Part shown: piece after piece, positions 16,925 through 24,944 of the stretch
Position numbering within the stretch: position 1 is the stretch's first letter
Layout: every line of letters begins with the position of its first letter
Position numbers and translations under genes: made by a program
Notes under the pieces: model-generated
Database searches by the model: none
What the model saw: the letters and a program-made list of their open reading frames with translations, nothing else
Told to the model about the DNA's origin: nothing
From: Desulfatibacillum aliphaticivorans DSM 15576
Lineage (GTDB): Bacteria > Desulfobacterota > Desulfobacteria > Desulfobacterales > Desulfatibacillaceae
Assembly: GCF_000429905.1 (NCBI RefSeq)
Contig: NZ_AUCT01000006.1
Span: 1 to 64,000 of the forward strand
Length of the DNA stretch: 64,000 bases
Reading direction: 5' to 3'

Positions 16925-17548
16925 TTACAACTGAAAATGGGCATCAATCCTCTTCTTGACATCCTCTATATTCTCAGCCCATTTCCCGGTTGCGTCTTCA
17001 TGTTCCATTCGCCGGGCCATTTGGTCCAGCGAGTCGCGAATGTCGGAAACTTTGGTATGCAATTGTCCTGCCATTGAGTTGATGCTTTGCGCCAAAGCCT
17101 CCACCTGGTCCTTGTTGCGCAAAATGACCTCTGTTTTAAGATTTCCCCCGCCGATTTTTTCCAACTCCTTTTCCAGGCGGAATAAAGGCCCGGCGATTTT
17201 GTGGGAAATCAACAAGGTAAGCACCAAAACCGCCAGAGCCGATATGCCCAGGGTGATTAAATTGGTCATGATCACGGCGGGAAGTATGGCCTGGGACGTG
17301 CTTTTTATCACCAGCCTGGAGTTGGAAAAATCGGAGGTAAGCGTATCTCCGCTAAAATAAAAAATAAGCAAAGTTGAGGCTACGGCGCCCAGCAAGACCA
17401 CCAGGCAGAACTTCAGAATAAACGCGCCCTGAAAATCCCGTTTGACAAAATACTGCCTGCGGCGGGGCATGATGGCCTTTTCCGACATTGTCCCCTCCTC
17501 CATTTCAGGTTTCGAATCCATAGTTAGTAAAGAGCCCCCATAACGCAA
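16925..17548 (-). CDS. HAMP-domain inner-membrane protein without output domain
   Basis: The 207-residue protein has two membrane helices, about 44-64 (LKFCLVVLLGAVASTLLIFYF) and 90-112 (LPAVIMTNLITLGISALAVLVL). The second runs straight into a HAMP domain (ISHKIAGPLFRLEKELEKIGGGNL, ending AQSINSMAGQL). A coiled-coil of about 40 residues closes it; there is no kinase, cyclase or chemotaxis output domain. The translation could start at the MSEK methionine about 20 residues in. Such HAMP-only proteins occur in exopolysaccharide loci of Desulfobacterota. It may transmit a periplasmic signal to a partner protein, which is inference. Confidence 0.75.
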   Translation of the reverse strand: MRYGGSLLTMDSKPEMEEGTMSEKAIMPRRRQYFVKRDFQGAFILKFCLVVLLGAVASTLLIFYFSGDTLTSDFSNSRLVIKSTSQAILPAVIMTNLITLGISALAVLVLTLLISHKIAGPLFRLEKELEKIGGGNLKTEVILRNKDQVEALAQSINSMAGQLHTKVSDIRDSLDQMARRMEHEDATGKWAENIEDVKKRIDAHFQL

Positions 17549-17562
17549 TTTATGTCGCCGGA

Positions 17563-18141
17563 TCAGGCCCCGCTTTGCCCGAACAGGGACTTCTCCGAAA
17601 TCTCCACATCACTGCCGGCTTCCAGGCCCTTGATCCATTCGGAAAGAAGGCGAGTCTTTTTTTCTTCCATCACCCTGTCAAAAAGTTCATCCCGCATGTC
17701 TTCAAAGGCGGGCAGGTACGGATCGTTCTGCTTTTGCTTCCGGTAAAGATCCAGCACTTCCTCCTGGGTCACCAGGGTGTTTGCTTCAATCTCCCGGGCT
17801 TTCATGTCCATCAAATCCCGAATCAGAGTGGATTCCCAAAAGCGCTGAACCGAAAGCACAAAACCGGGCCTTGAATCCAACTCAAGGCGCTTGGCTTCCT
17901 GGATAAGCACCTGCCGGGCGACCAGATCCCCCAAAAACTGCTTCTGGGCGTCCAAAGTGAGTTTGTAATGCTCATCCAGCCGCATTTCCTGGGCCAGCAA
18001 ATCCCGAAACTCCTTTTGGCATAAGCAGTAATCATTAACGCGAAGCACAACCGGACCCTGATCAGGCTGTTCTTCGGATGCGCAGGAAACGACATAGATG
18101 CACACCGCTGCAGTGATGAGGCACAGTAGAACTTTTTTCAT
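17563..18141 (-). CDS. SurA/PpiC-like periplasmic lipoprotein (chaperone N-domain)
   Basis: The 192-residue product begins MKKVLLCLITAAVCIYVVSCASEEQ, a lipoprotein signal with lipobox VVSC, so Cys20 would be acylated. Residues 30-130 resemble the SurA N-terminal helical domain (LRVNDYCLCQKEFRDLL, LDAQKQFLGDLVARQVLIQEAKRL). A recognisable parvulin catalytic domain is missing, so it is more likely a chaperone or assembly factor than an active prolyl isomerase. Similar EpsD-type lipoproteins accompany exopolysaccharide clusters. It begins the leftward series and is divergent from the gene at 18209. Confidence 0.75.
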   Translation of the reverse strand: MKKVLLCLITAAVCIYVVSCASEEQPDQGPVVLRVNDYCLCQKEFRDLLAQEMRLDEHYKLTLDAQKQFLGDLVARQVLIQEAKRLELDSRPGFVLSVQRFWESTLIRDLMDMKAREIEANTLVTQEEVLDLYRKQKQNDPYLPAFEDMRDELFDRVMEEKKTRLLSEWIKGLEAGSDVEISEKSLFGQSGA

Positions 18142-18208
18142 GAAATCCCGCTCCTTCGCCTAAAGCATTCGCCTTGGCCTCCCGATAGTCAAACAGGAGG
18201 ATCAAGCA

Positions 18209-18823
18209 TTGTTGGGATTTGTGACAAAAATGTTCAGTTTTACTGCTTACAAAAAATTGACTGTCTTAGGGACTTTCATCGGGGTCTTGATTTTTTACGG
18301 CGGCGCCGCCGCCGCCCCCCAGGGAGATTGGAGAACCCTGGAAACGAAATACATGGTGGTCTATTATCAAAATCCCGACGATTTGAGATTATTGGGCTCT
18401 CGCGTCAAGTACGATACAGGAGGATGGACTCTGTTCAACAGAAGCATCTCCTGGGGCTCTTCCGACAACATTTCCAAAAAGGTGGACAGTCTGTTCGACC
18501 GGGTCCAAATCCTCTTGGACATGAAAAAAAGAACCCCCAAAATCGTCCTGTATCTTTTTCCCGACGACGTCCAGTTCAGAATCGCTTATGAAAACGCATT
18601 GAACGAACGCCCCTCAGGAGGAGTCAACGCGCGGTATATCCCCCAGGACAAAGCCGTGTACGCCGTGCCGTCAGAGATTGACGAAGCCTCCCTGGCCCGG
18701 GAAATGGCCCACGCTGTGGCCAATCACTATCTGATTATTAAACCGTCCCGCAAGGCGACGGACATCCTGGCGAAATACGTGGGCAAGCATCTTATGGATC
18801 CGAACGCCCCCCAGACCTACTAA
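18209..18823 (+). CDS. Secreted paralog of the HExxH protein with a degenerate metal motif
   Basis: Similar in layout and sequence to the protein encoded at 16325-16906. Both share the mature start DWRTLETKYM/DWSTLETQYT, the block KKVDSLFDRVQILLDM (versus NKVDALFERVQEILDM) and the helix LAREMAHAVANHYL. Here the first zinc histidine of HExxH is Arg (REMAH), so catalytic zinc binding should be lost. A signal peptide or anchor (LTVLGTFIGVLIFYGGAAAAP) precedes it. The TTG at 18209 is preferred because AGGAGG sits 8 bases upstream. It is transcribed opposite to its paralog. Confidence 0.75.
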   Translation: MLGFVTKMFSFTAYKKLTVLGTFIGVLIFYGGAAAAPQGDWRTLETKYMVVYYQNPDDLRLLGSRVKYDTGGWTLFNRSISWGSSDNISKKVDSLFDRVQILLDMKKRTPKIVLYLFPDDVQFRIAYENALNERPSGGVNARYIPQDKAVYAVPSEIDEASLAREMAHAVANHYLIIKPSRKATDILAKYVGKHLMDPNAPQTY

Positions 18824-18845
18824 AGGTCCGGCGCTCGCCTTACAA

Positions 18846-19361
18846 TCACTTTATAAAAAACTTGTACAAAAAGTAGCCTAAAGCGATCCAAATAGGAATG
18901 CAAATGGCCAGGCCCCAGGCAAGGCCCCGAAAAATGCTGAATCGCTTTTCCAGGTCTTTCCGGCCGAAGGCCCGGCGAATGATCGCCTCCAGTTCAGCCA
19001 GTTTAAAAGGCTTGGGAATAAAATCAAAGGCCCCTAGCTTGATGGCCTGGACCGCAGTTTCTATGGTGCCGTATCCGGTGACCATCAGGATGGTGGCTTT
19101 GGAGTCCTGGGCCAGAATGCCTTCCAGCACATCCATGCCGTCCAAACCGGGCATGGAGAGGTCCGTGATCACCAAGGCGTACTCGCCCTTGGAATACGCT
19201 TCCATGCCTTGGGCGCCGTCATACACGGCCTGGGCGGAGTATCCCAGGTCGTCAAGCTGCTCCACAAGAGTATCGGCGAAATCCTTATTGTCATCGATAA
19301 CGAGGATTCTTTCAGCAAATTCAGGCTGCCCCAATATTCGCGCCCTCCAAATGTAAATCAT
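18846..19361 (-). CDS. Response-regulator receiver with C-terminal membrane anchor
   Basis: A 171-residue protein. Residues 17-130 form a canonical receiver: acidic pair IDDNKD, phosphoacceptor Asp in VITDLSMPGLDG, switch Thr in MVTGYG and Lys in IPKPFK. Instead of a DNA-binding output, the C-terminus carries a hydrophobic helix (LAWGLAICIPIWIALGYFLYKFF). It would therefore hold a phosphorylatable receiver at the inner membrane. It lies next to a second receiver with the same layout (19484-19966) at the edge of the exopolysaccharide locus. No histidine kinase is adjacent, so its partner is unknown. Confidence 0.85.
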   Translation of the reverse strand: MIYIWRARILGQPEFAERILVIDDNKDFADTLVEQLDDLGYSAQAVYDGAQGMEAYSKGEYALVITDLSMPGLDGMDVLEGILAQDSKATILMVTGYGTIETAVQAIKLGAFDFIPKPFKLAELEAIIRRAFGRKDLEKRFSIFRGLAWGLAICIPIWIALGYFLYKFFIK

Positions 19362-19483
19362 GCCGAAAGAATACCATTGTTTTCCGGTTCATGGCAACAT
19401 GGGTCTTGATCTGGAAACCGTCCCTTCGGCGGCCGACATAAAGCCGCGAGAAAATGCGCCGCCCGACGCGGGCGCGTTCCGGC

Positions 19484-19966
19484 TTAGACCGTCAAGTATG
19501 CCAAAACCATGCCAATCCCAACCCAGGCGGGAGTGGACAAGACCAGCCCCAAGGCCGCCTTTTTGCACCGCCGGGTTTTCTGGGCCAAGGCTCTTTCCGT
19601 CAGAGCCCTTTCCACGGTGACTTCCAGCCTGCTTTTTTCACACTGCCGCGGCAGATAGTCATAAGCTCCTTTGGAAAGGCATTTCAGGGCCTCATCCCGG
19701 CATTCCTGGTCGCAGGTCACCAGCATGGCGGGCTTACGGCGGCTGAAGCGCAGGCCTGCCATGCCTTTGGGGCCTCCCCAGTCGGGCATTTCCGAGCAGG
19801 CGATGACCACGGCGTACTCGCTTCTTTCCAGGGCGGCCCGGGCTTCGTCGCAGGAACCGGCTATGTCGGTCCTGTAACCGAGCTGGCCCAGCCTGCCGGC
19901 CAGGAGATGGGAGCACTCGCCGTCCTTTTCCATGACCAAAATTTTTGCGGCGTCTTGATTAACCAT
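19484..19966 (-). CDS. Divergent receiver-like protein with C-terminal membrane anchor
   Basis: The 160-residue product has the length and order of a receiver domain followed by a C-terminal hydrophobic helix (AALGLVLSTPAWVGIGMVLAYL). It is related to the neighbouring protein at 18846-19361. The conserved chemistry is lost: the acidic pair is MEKDGE and the phosphoacceptor region is VVIACSEMPDWGG, where Asp is replaced. The Lys is also gone, with YDYLPRQCEKS in place of FIPKPFK. It is probably a pseudo-receiver that binds partners without phosphorylation. Confidence 0.7.
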   Translation of the reverse strand: MVNQDAAKILVMEKDGECSHLLAGRLGQLGYRTDIAGSCDEARAALERSEYAVVIACSEMPDWGGPKGMAGLRFSRRKPAMLVTCDQECRDEALKCLSKGAYDYLPRQCEKSRLEVTVERALTERALAQKTRRCKKAALGLVLSTPAWVGIGMVLAYLTV

Positions 19967-19976
19967 TGTTTCATCC

Positions 19977-20575
19977 TCATGGGGCTGTTTGGCAGCCTAT
20001 TTGAAATCCTTGGATTTCAGGTGAATACTCAGGCGCCATCTCCTTAAATAGCTGCTTGATAGTCAGGCCGTCCCCGGCCATGGCAGCCTCCACCAAGGCG
20101 TCCATCGAGGCGTTCAAGCCCTCGATTGCCTTGTGATGGTCTGTGTTGGGCGCCATGATGTCCTCGTGCTGAGTCTGCACGACGTCTTCCCCAGCGGTGA
20201 TAAGCGCATTGTATAATTTTTCCCCCGGGCGCAGGCCGATATACTTGATCTCGATATCCACGCCGGGTTTATGGGCGGAAAAAAGCCGGTTCATCAATTC
20301 CCGGTTTTGAACGGCGCAAAGAAGATCTTCCGTCTCCAGATGTGGGTGCATTTCCCTGATTTGCAAGTTAATGTCATACATGGCTGCCATGAGCCGTTTG
20401 TTCGGCCCGTATCCTCCAATCTGCTTGCACAATTCCGAGCCGATGGAGCCAGCCACTCAATAACTGACGCGGACCACCCTATGGCTCCGCCCATAGATAG
20501 CGGCGGAAAGACCACCAAGGCGTAAAGGTAGAACCGAGAAACGACTTTAAGTCCTTTGGAAATAGGAAGGGCCAT
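19977..20575 (-). pseudogene. Decayed CapD/WbpM-like nucleotide-sugar 4,6-dehydratase
   Basis: Residues from both ends of a CapD-type dehydratase are joined. AGSIGSELCKQIGGYGPN belongs to the N-terminal Rossmann motif GAGGSIGSEL, and IKYIGLRPGEKLYNALI plus GEDVVQTQHEDIM belong to the C-terminal region. The roughly 200 residues between, including the YxxxK catalytic motif, are missing. The upstream segment (20460-20575) codes in another frame for a membrane-like stretch (FYLYALVVFPPLSMGG). Deletion and frameshift make it non-functional. The normal protein would start synthesis of bacillosamine- or QuiNAc-type sugars. Confidence 0.7.
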
Positions 20576-21377
20576 ATCCCTTAATACTAAGTGAGGACTG
20601 CAGATCTATTGCATCTGTTGTCAAAACTTGCTTTTAGGTATACAGAGAGAGACTGTTGGAGGGGGGAGATGAAAGGCATCTGTTTGATTCAGACGGGAAA
20701 GGCGTGTTTGATAGGATTGAACGGACGATATTGCCGGAAGGGCTGCGCGAATCGCTTTTAGCAAATGCCCGTTTTTGTTTGTGGGGAGAATATAAGGTTG
20801 ATATTCAATTATCTAACAAAAGCGCTGCGATGGATCTTGCCGATTTTGCCTCGCGGGTATAGCTCCGCCCTCTCGATTACATCTTCCGTATAGGACAGAG
20901 GGCAAATCGATGTACAATTCCCAATTGGGGAACCTATTTGAACCATTGTAATGGTTGGTGGATATAGCTTGGCAGCCCTTTATTGTCAAGCCATAATGCG
21001 AAAGCGACTATGATATCCCACACATCAAAAAATCCATTTTTTCTTGCGTGAAATCCGCTTAAAATTTTTCGGCGCCAGGATTGATCCATCCTGAAAATGC
21101 GGGGTTTAATCATTTTTAATACAAAATTATTCATAATGAAATGTCTCTTTGGAGTATTTCATTTTTGTGAACACTGTTAAATGGAAATTTATCTGGTGCA
21201 TTTATAAATACATCATTAAATCAAATTTTGTGATAATAATACACAAATACAGGGGGTTGCATTCTCTCTGATTCATTCGCAAATAGTTCAAAAAAAATTC
21301 AAAATTGAATTCGAACAACGATTTTTAAAATCAATAGGGCCCTGGGGATGGAAGCAAAAACGGCCCCCTTCTTTTTC
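20576..21377. other. Degenerate intergenic region
   Basis: Only short open frames occur here (20656-20862 on +, 20934-21134 on -); neither has a recognisable family or clear ribosome site. The DNA is AT-rich, between a decayed polysaccharide gene and a transposase remnant, and looks like debris of past rearrangement. Confidence 0.4.
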
Positions 21378-21680
21378 CTGCCATGGTTAGCGCCCTCAAG
21401 AAACACTTGGATGTGATCGGCATGGTCAGGAAAACGCCCAATGGTAAATAGGGATTTGATGGGGAAAGCCTGCGCCTCAAGAACATCTGCAAGAAGCTGA
21501 AAAAACGTCCGGGAAGGGCGAAAACCCTGGCCAGCGCCCAGGCGGCCTTGAAAAACGTACCATCGAACCTTCTAAAACCTGTTAATGCGTGCTTCCAGAA
21601 AATGGCGGGCATCTGCTGTATGCATTTTGCATGCAAAACGGGATTGAAAACGGCTGAGATGGGTAAAAACGCCCCATAAA
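21378..21680 (+). pseudogene. Remnant of a DDE-type (IS4-like) transposase
   Basis: The plus strand reads MVSALKKHLDVIGMVRKTPNGK, then a stop, and continues in the same frame as GFDGESLRLKNICKKLKKRPGRAK. This resembles the middle of IS4-type DDE transposases (a KKxxDVIGMVK segment). Neither ends nor the catalytic triad are preserved. The family assignment is from memory of pattern and is tentative. Confidence 0.35.
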
Positions 21681-21721
21681 AAACAAAACGGGAAATCAGT
21701 GTAAGTACCTGATTTCCCGTA
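21676..21721 (-). terminator. Terminator of the tRNA-Thr transcript
   Basis: ACGGGAAATCAG (21688-21699) and CTGATTTCCCGT (21709-21720) are a perfect 12-bp inverted repeat. Read leftward it is followed by TTTGTTTTTTAT, giving an intrinsic terminator directly downstream of the tRNA. Confidence 0.8.
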
Positions 21722-21729
21722 TGTTTTTC

Positions 21730-21805
21730 TGGAGCCGACAAGCGGACTCGAACCGCTGACCTGCTGATTACGAATCAGCTGCTCTACCAGCTGAGCTACG
21801 TCGGC
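21730..21805 (-). tRNA. tRNA-Thr (anticodon CGT)
   Basis: The reverse strand gives a 76-nt cloverleaf. The acceptor GCCGACG pairs with TGTCGGC with one mismatch/wobble, the D arm is GCTCAGCTGGTAGAGC, and the anticodon arm is CTGATTCGTAATCAG with anticodon CGT. The T arm is GCGGTTCGAGTCCGC, and CCA is encoded. An intrinsic terminator follows. Confidence 0.95.
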
Positions 21806-22208
21806 GCGATGTTGGAAAAGGCATGTATCACGGGGCTTTGTCAGGCGTCAAGCCGAAAGTGTTAAAAAGGCGTAAAATTCAAAGGCAAGCCGCACATTAT
21901 AGAAGGAAAAGTGGGGGGGGCAAGCAAGGCTTGCCGGACGCCGGTTTTGACTGATTTCAATATACATTTCAGGCCGCCCTCGTCGGCTCACGTTCCTGTC
22001 GTTGCATGCCAGGGCTGGCGGGAAGCGCTGATGGCCCCAGGCGTTGCATGCGCCTGCGGGGGAGAGTTCGTTCCATTCGCCCGGCCTCTTTGGTTTTACG
22101 CAACAATAAATTGCCAGGACAGGGCGGGGCGGGCTAAAATCCGCGTATATGGCAGTGCCTTTTCGAAGCATTCATTACTCCGTGTACACGTCCATCAAGG
22201 AGGAGACC

Positions 22209-22841
22209 ATGCAGAGATTTTTATCCTACGCCCTGATATTTCTGTTTCTTTTCACCGGCCTGGCCCAGGCGGAATCCATAGACGCCCTGTGGGGCGAGGT
22301 TAAGCCGCCTCCTGCGCCCAAATTAATGCAGGTCGCGCCCAATCCGGGGACCACGGCCCTTTTGATCCTGGATATCGAGGAGCTTACCTGCAACGCCGAA
22401 CGCCGTCCCCGTTGTCTGGAGACCGTGCCCCGCATCGCCGCCCTGATCGACAAGGCTCGCGCCGTTGGAATGCCTGTGGTGTACAGCCTCACGCCCCGGG
22501 GGACTCCCGAGACCATACTGCCCCCGGTAAAACCCCTGCCGGGAGAGCCCATTGTCAGTTCCAGCGTAGACAAGTTCTGGAACACGGACCTTGAAAAAAT
22601 CCTCAAGGAAAAAGGCGTGGATACAGTCATCGTCACTGGGACCGCGGCTCACGGAGCGGTTTTGCACACGGCCACGGCGGCCGGATTTCGCAAGTTAAAA
22701 ATAATCCTTCCGGTGGATTGTCTGTCCTCCGCAGACCTGTATATCGAGCAGGCTTCGGTGCATCTTTTGTTGACCGGGCCGGGAACCCGGAGGGCGATTA
22801 CCCTGACCCGGAGCGATTTGATCCGTTTTTCCGAAAAATAG
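22209..22841 (+). CDS. Exported isochorismatase-fold protein lacking the catalytic cysteine
   Basis: The 210-residue precursor has a signal peptide (LSYALIFLFLFTGLAQA). The body has the cysteine-hydrolase fold: TALLILDIEELT (catalytic Asp), CLETVPRIAALIDKARAVGMPVVYSLTPRG, in parts, and VIVTGTAAHGAVLHTA. In active family members this last segment reads G-x-x-T-x-x-C-V; here the Cys position is Ala. The nucleophile is thus missing and hydrolysis of the usual kind is not expected. ATG 22209 has AAGGAGGA just upstream. It stands alone between tRNA-Thr and the riboswitch region, and its function is unknown. Confidence 0.8.
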   Translation: MQRFLSYALIFLFLFTGLAQAESIDALWGEVKPPPAPKLMQVAPNPGTTALLILDIEELTCNAERRPRCLETVPRIAALIDKARAVGMPVVYSLTPRGTPETILPPVKPLPGEPIVSSSVDKFWNTDLEKILKEKGVDTVIVTGTAAHGAVLHTATAAGFRKLKIILPVDCLSSADLYIEQASVHLLLTGPGTRRAITLTRSDLIRFSEK

Positions 22842-23213
22842 AAGTTAAATGAAATGGGCGAGGGGCCTCGCAACGAACGAAGCAAGGAGACCGGGTGACT
22901 ACCACTGCGCGGGGACCGCGCGACTACGAAAAAACGCATTCAACAATGCCCGCCTGCCGCCGGATATGCCAAATTTTAACAAGCGTTCCCGGTCGCGCCT
23001 TTTGGTCTAACGAATCCAGTCAGCAAACGGCGCTTCCTGGGCCGCCCACAAGCAGAGCAAGCCCTGCGCCCTACCGAAAAGATGTTTTGCTTTTATTGAA
23101 ATTTTTTCCTGCCGGAAAAATGATTTGTTTAACTATTTAAAATTAAAGGTTAAAATTGAATAAATTTTGGTCTTGAAAACCGTTCGGGATCATGTCCTTT
23201 GGAAAATTCCCGC
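22842..23213. other. Intergenic region without supported gene
   Basis: Short open frames here have no ribosome site or family resemblance. The right third becomes AT-rich before the cobalamin riboswitch promoter. Confidence 0.4.
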
Positions 23214-23243
23214 TTGACAGCCTTGTTTTTTCGGTGCTACCAC
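23214..23243 (+). promoter_or_regulatory. Possible promoter of riboswitch 1
   Basis: A perfect -35 TTGACA (23214-23219) is followed after 18 bases by TACCAC, a weak -10, placing transcription start just before the riboswitch body. The -10 is poor, so confidence is limited. Confidence 0.35.
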
Positions 23244-23257
23244 CACCCAAAATTCGG

Positions 23258-23440
23258 AGCGGACGCAAGGTGATCCTCCCAGGAGGATTGAAAAGGGAAG
23301 CCGGCGAAAATCCGGCGCGGTCCCGCCGCTGTGAACGGGGACGAAACCCGCAATATGTCACTGGGCTGAAGTTTTAGCGGCCCGGGAAGGCGCGGGGATT
23401 AGGATGATCCGTGAGCCAGAAGACCTGCCCGGCGTCTATG
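23258..23440 (+). promoter_or_regulatory. Cobalamin riboswitch 1, upstream of bzaF
   Basis: The hallmark elements of a cobalamin riboswitch appear in order. P1 is GACGC/GCGTC (23262-23266 and 23432-23436). The core has GCGGTCCCGCCGCTGTGA and a variant TGTCACTGGGC, then GGGAAGGCGCGGGG and the B12 box AGCCAGAAGACCTGCC (23414-23429). An intrinsic terminator follows about 30 bases later, so regulation is probably by transcription termination in response to adenosylcobamide. It controls a ThiC-family gene, whereas thiC itself is normally under a thiamin-pyrophosphate riboswitch. Confidence 0.92.
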
Positions 23441-23464
23441 AAACGAACTTGGAGTTATGGCAAC

Positions 23465-23504
23465 GCCCCAAGCTGATGATCTTTGTCGGCTGGGGCTTTT
23501 TTTA
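23465..23504 (+). terminator. Riboswitch 1 terminator
   Basis: GCCCCAAGC pairs with GGCTGGGGC and is followed by seven T residues. Its position between the B12 box and the bzaF start makes it the likely expression platform. Confidence 0.75.
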
Positions 23505-23627
23505 TCTCAAAAGCGGATAAATCCCCGGCATCCTGCGGCGCTTTTTTGTAAGAAGTTTCGCCGGGTGATGTGCGGGAGCTCTCGCCCCTTGCCGACATCC
23601 TGCCAGTCAGGGAAAGGATGTAGGACA

Positions 23628-24944
23628 ATGGAAAAAACTCAGGTTCAATGGGCTGTCGAGGGGCGGGTAACCCCTGTGATGGAAGAAATCGCGGCCAAGG
23701 AGGGCGTTGCCGCCTCGGAAATCCGCGAGCATTTCGCCCAAGGGCGGATCGTCTGCCCCCAAAACGCCAACAGGCCGTGCCGGAATGTGGGCATCGGCAT
23801 GGGCCTTTCCACCAAGATTAACGCCTCCATCGGCACTTCCACGGACATCAGCAACATCGATTTTGAAGTGGCCAAGGCCAAAGCGGCCCAGGAAGCCGGC
23901 GCCGACACCCTCATGGAGCTTTCCGTGGGCGGAGACCTGGACAAGGTCCGCCGGGAAGTGCTGGCGGCCGTGGACCTGCCCGTGGGCAATGTGCCGTTGT
24001 ACCAGGCTTTTTGCGAGGCCGCGGAAAAATATGGCGACCCCAACAAGCTGGACTCCGACATGCTTTTCGACATCATCGAGAGGCAGTGCGCGGACGGCAT
24101 ATCCTTCATGGCGGTCCATTGCGGAATCAACCTGTACACCATCGAGCGCCTGGAGAAGCAGGGCTACCGTTACGGCGGCCTGGTGAGCAAGGGCGGCGCC
24201 TCCATGGTGGCCTGGATGAAGACCAACAAGCGGGAGAATCCCCTGTACGAGGAGTTTGACCGGGTGGCGGCAATCCTGAAAAAATACGACGTGGTGCTTT
24301 CCCTGGGCAACGGGCTTCGGGCGGGCGCTGTGGCCGATTCCTTTGACCGGGCCATGGTCCAGGAGCTTTTGACCAATTGCGAGTTGGCGGAACTGGGCCG
24401 TAAAATGGGATGCCAGATGATGGTGGAGGGCCCCGGCCACGTGCCCATGGACGAAATCGAGGCCAACATCATCCTGCAAAAGCGCATGAGCAACAACGCT
24501 CCTTACTACATGCTCGGGCCCCTGCCCACGGACGCAGGCGCAGGATACGATCACGTAGTGGCCGCCATCGGCGCTTCCCAGTCAGCTCGCTACGGCGCGG
24601 ACCTGATTTGCTACATCACCCCGGCCGAACATTTGGCCCTTCCCAACGTGGACGATGTGGTGGAAGGCGTCAAGGTCGCCCGCCTGGCGGCCCATATAGG
24701 CGACATGGGCAAGCTGCCGGAAAAAACCCGCATGCGTGACATGGACATGAGCCGCGCCCGCAGGGACATGGATTGGGAAGGCCAGTTCGCTAACGCATTG
24801 TTTCCCGAAGACGCCCGCAAAATTCGGGACGACCGTTCTCCCTCCTGCGACGACAAGGTGTGCACCATGTGCGGCGAGTTCTGCGCCAACCGGGCTTCGG
24901 GCAAGTTGTTTAACGAGGCCTTGAGCGCGGGCGTCAAAGGATAG
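23628..24944 (+). CDS. bzaF: ThiC-family radical SAM enzyme, probable 5-hydroxybenzimidazole synthase BzaF
   Basis: The 438-residue protein is clearly ThiC-superfamily: NVPLYQAF, GLVSKGGASMVAWM, MVEGPGHVPMDE, GPLPTDAGAGYDH, CYITPAEHLALPN and the C-terminal cluster motif CTMCGEFC. ThiC makes the pyrimidine of thiamin from aminoimidazole ribotide; its paralog BzaF makes 5-hydroxybenzimidazole, a cobamide lower ligand, from the same substrate. BzaF is preferred for two reasons. The gene is controlled by a cobalamin riboswitch beside a cobamide operon with no thiamin genes nearby, and SLGNGLRAG replaces the usual ThiC SLGDGxRPG. ATG 23628 follows AAAGGATG; the frame stays open upstream through the riboswitch terminator. 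Family is certain; the specificity call is inference. Confidence 0.75.
   Translation: MEKTQVQWAVEGRVTPVMEEIAAKEGVAASEIREHFAQGRIVCPQNANRPCRNVGIGMGLSTKINASIGTSTDISNIDFEVAKAKAAQEAGADTLMELSVGGDLDKVRREVLAAVDLPVGNVPLYQAFCEAAEKYGDPNKLDSDMLFDIIERQCADGISFMAVHCGINLYTIERLEKQGYRYGGLVSKGGASMVAWMKTNKRENPLYEEFDRVAAILKKYDVVLSLGNGLRAGAVADSFDRAMVQELLTNCELAELGRKMGCQMMVEGPGHVPMDEIEANIILQKRMSNNAPYYMLGPLPTDAGAGYDHVVAAIGASQSARYGADLICYITPAEHLALPNVDDVVEGVKVARLAAHIGDMGKLPEKTRMRDMDMSRARRDMDWEGQFANALFPEDARKIRDDRSPSCDDKVCTMCGEFCANRASGKLFNEALSAGVKG

Noticed and set aside
17563..18141. Active parvulin prolyl isomerase
   Set aside because: Only the SurA-like N-terminal helical domain is visible; the catalytic parvulin domain is absent.
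20656..21134. Two small open frames (20656-20862 + and 20934-21134 -)
   Set aside because: No ribosome site, family or neighbour support, in a degenerate AT-rich region.
23457..23627. N-terminal extension of the ThiC-family protein
   Set aside because: It overlaps the riboswitch terminator and has no conserved residues; ATG 23628 has a good ribosome site and starts at the family N-terminus.
23628..24944. Housekeeping thiamin thiC
   Set aside because: Not excluded, but a cobalamin rather than TPP riboswitch and no neighbouring thiamin genes make BzaF the better reading.
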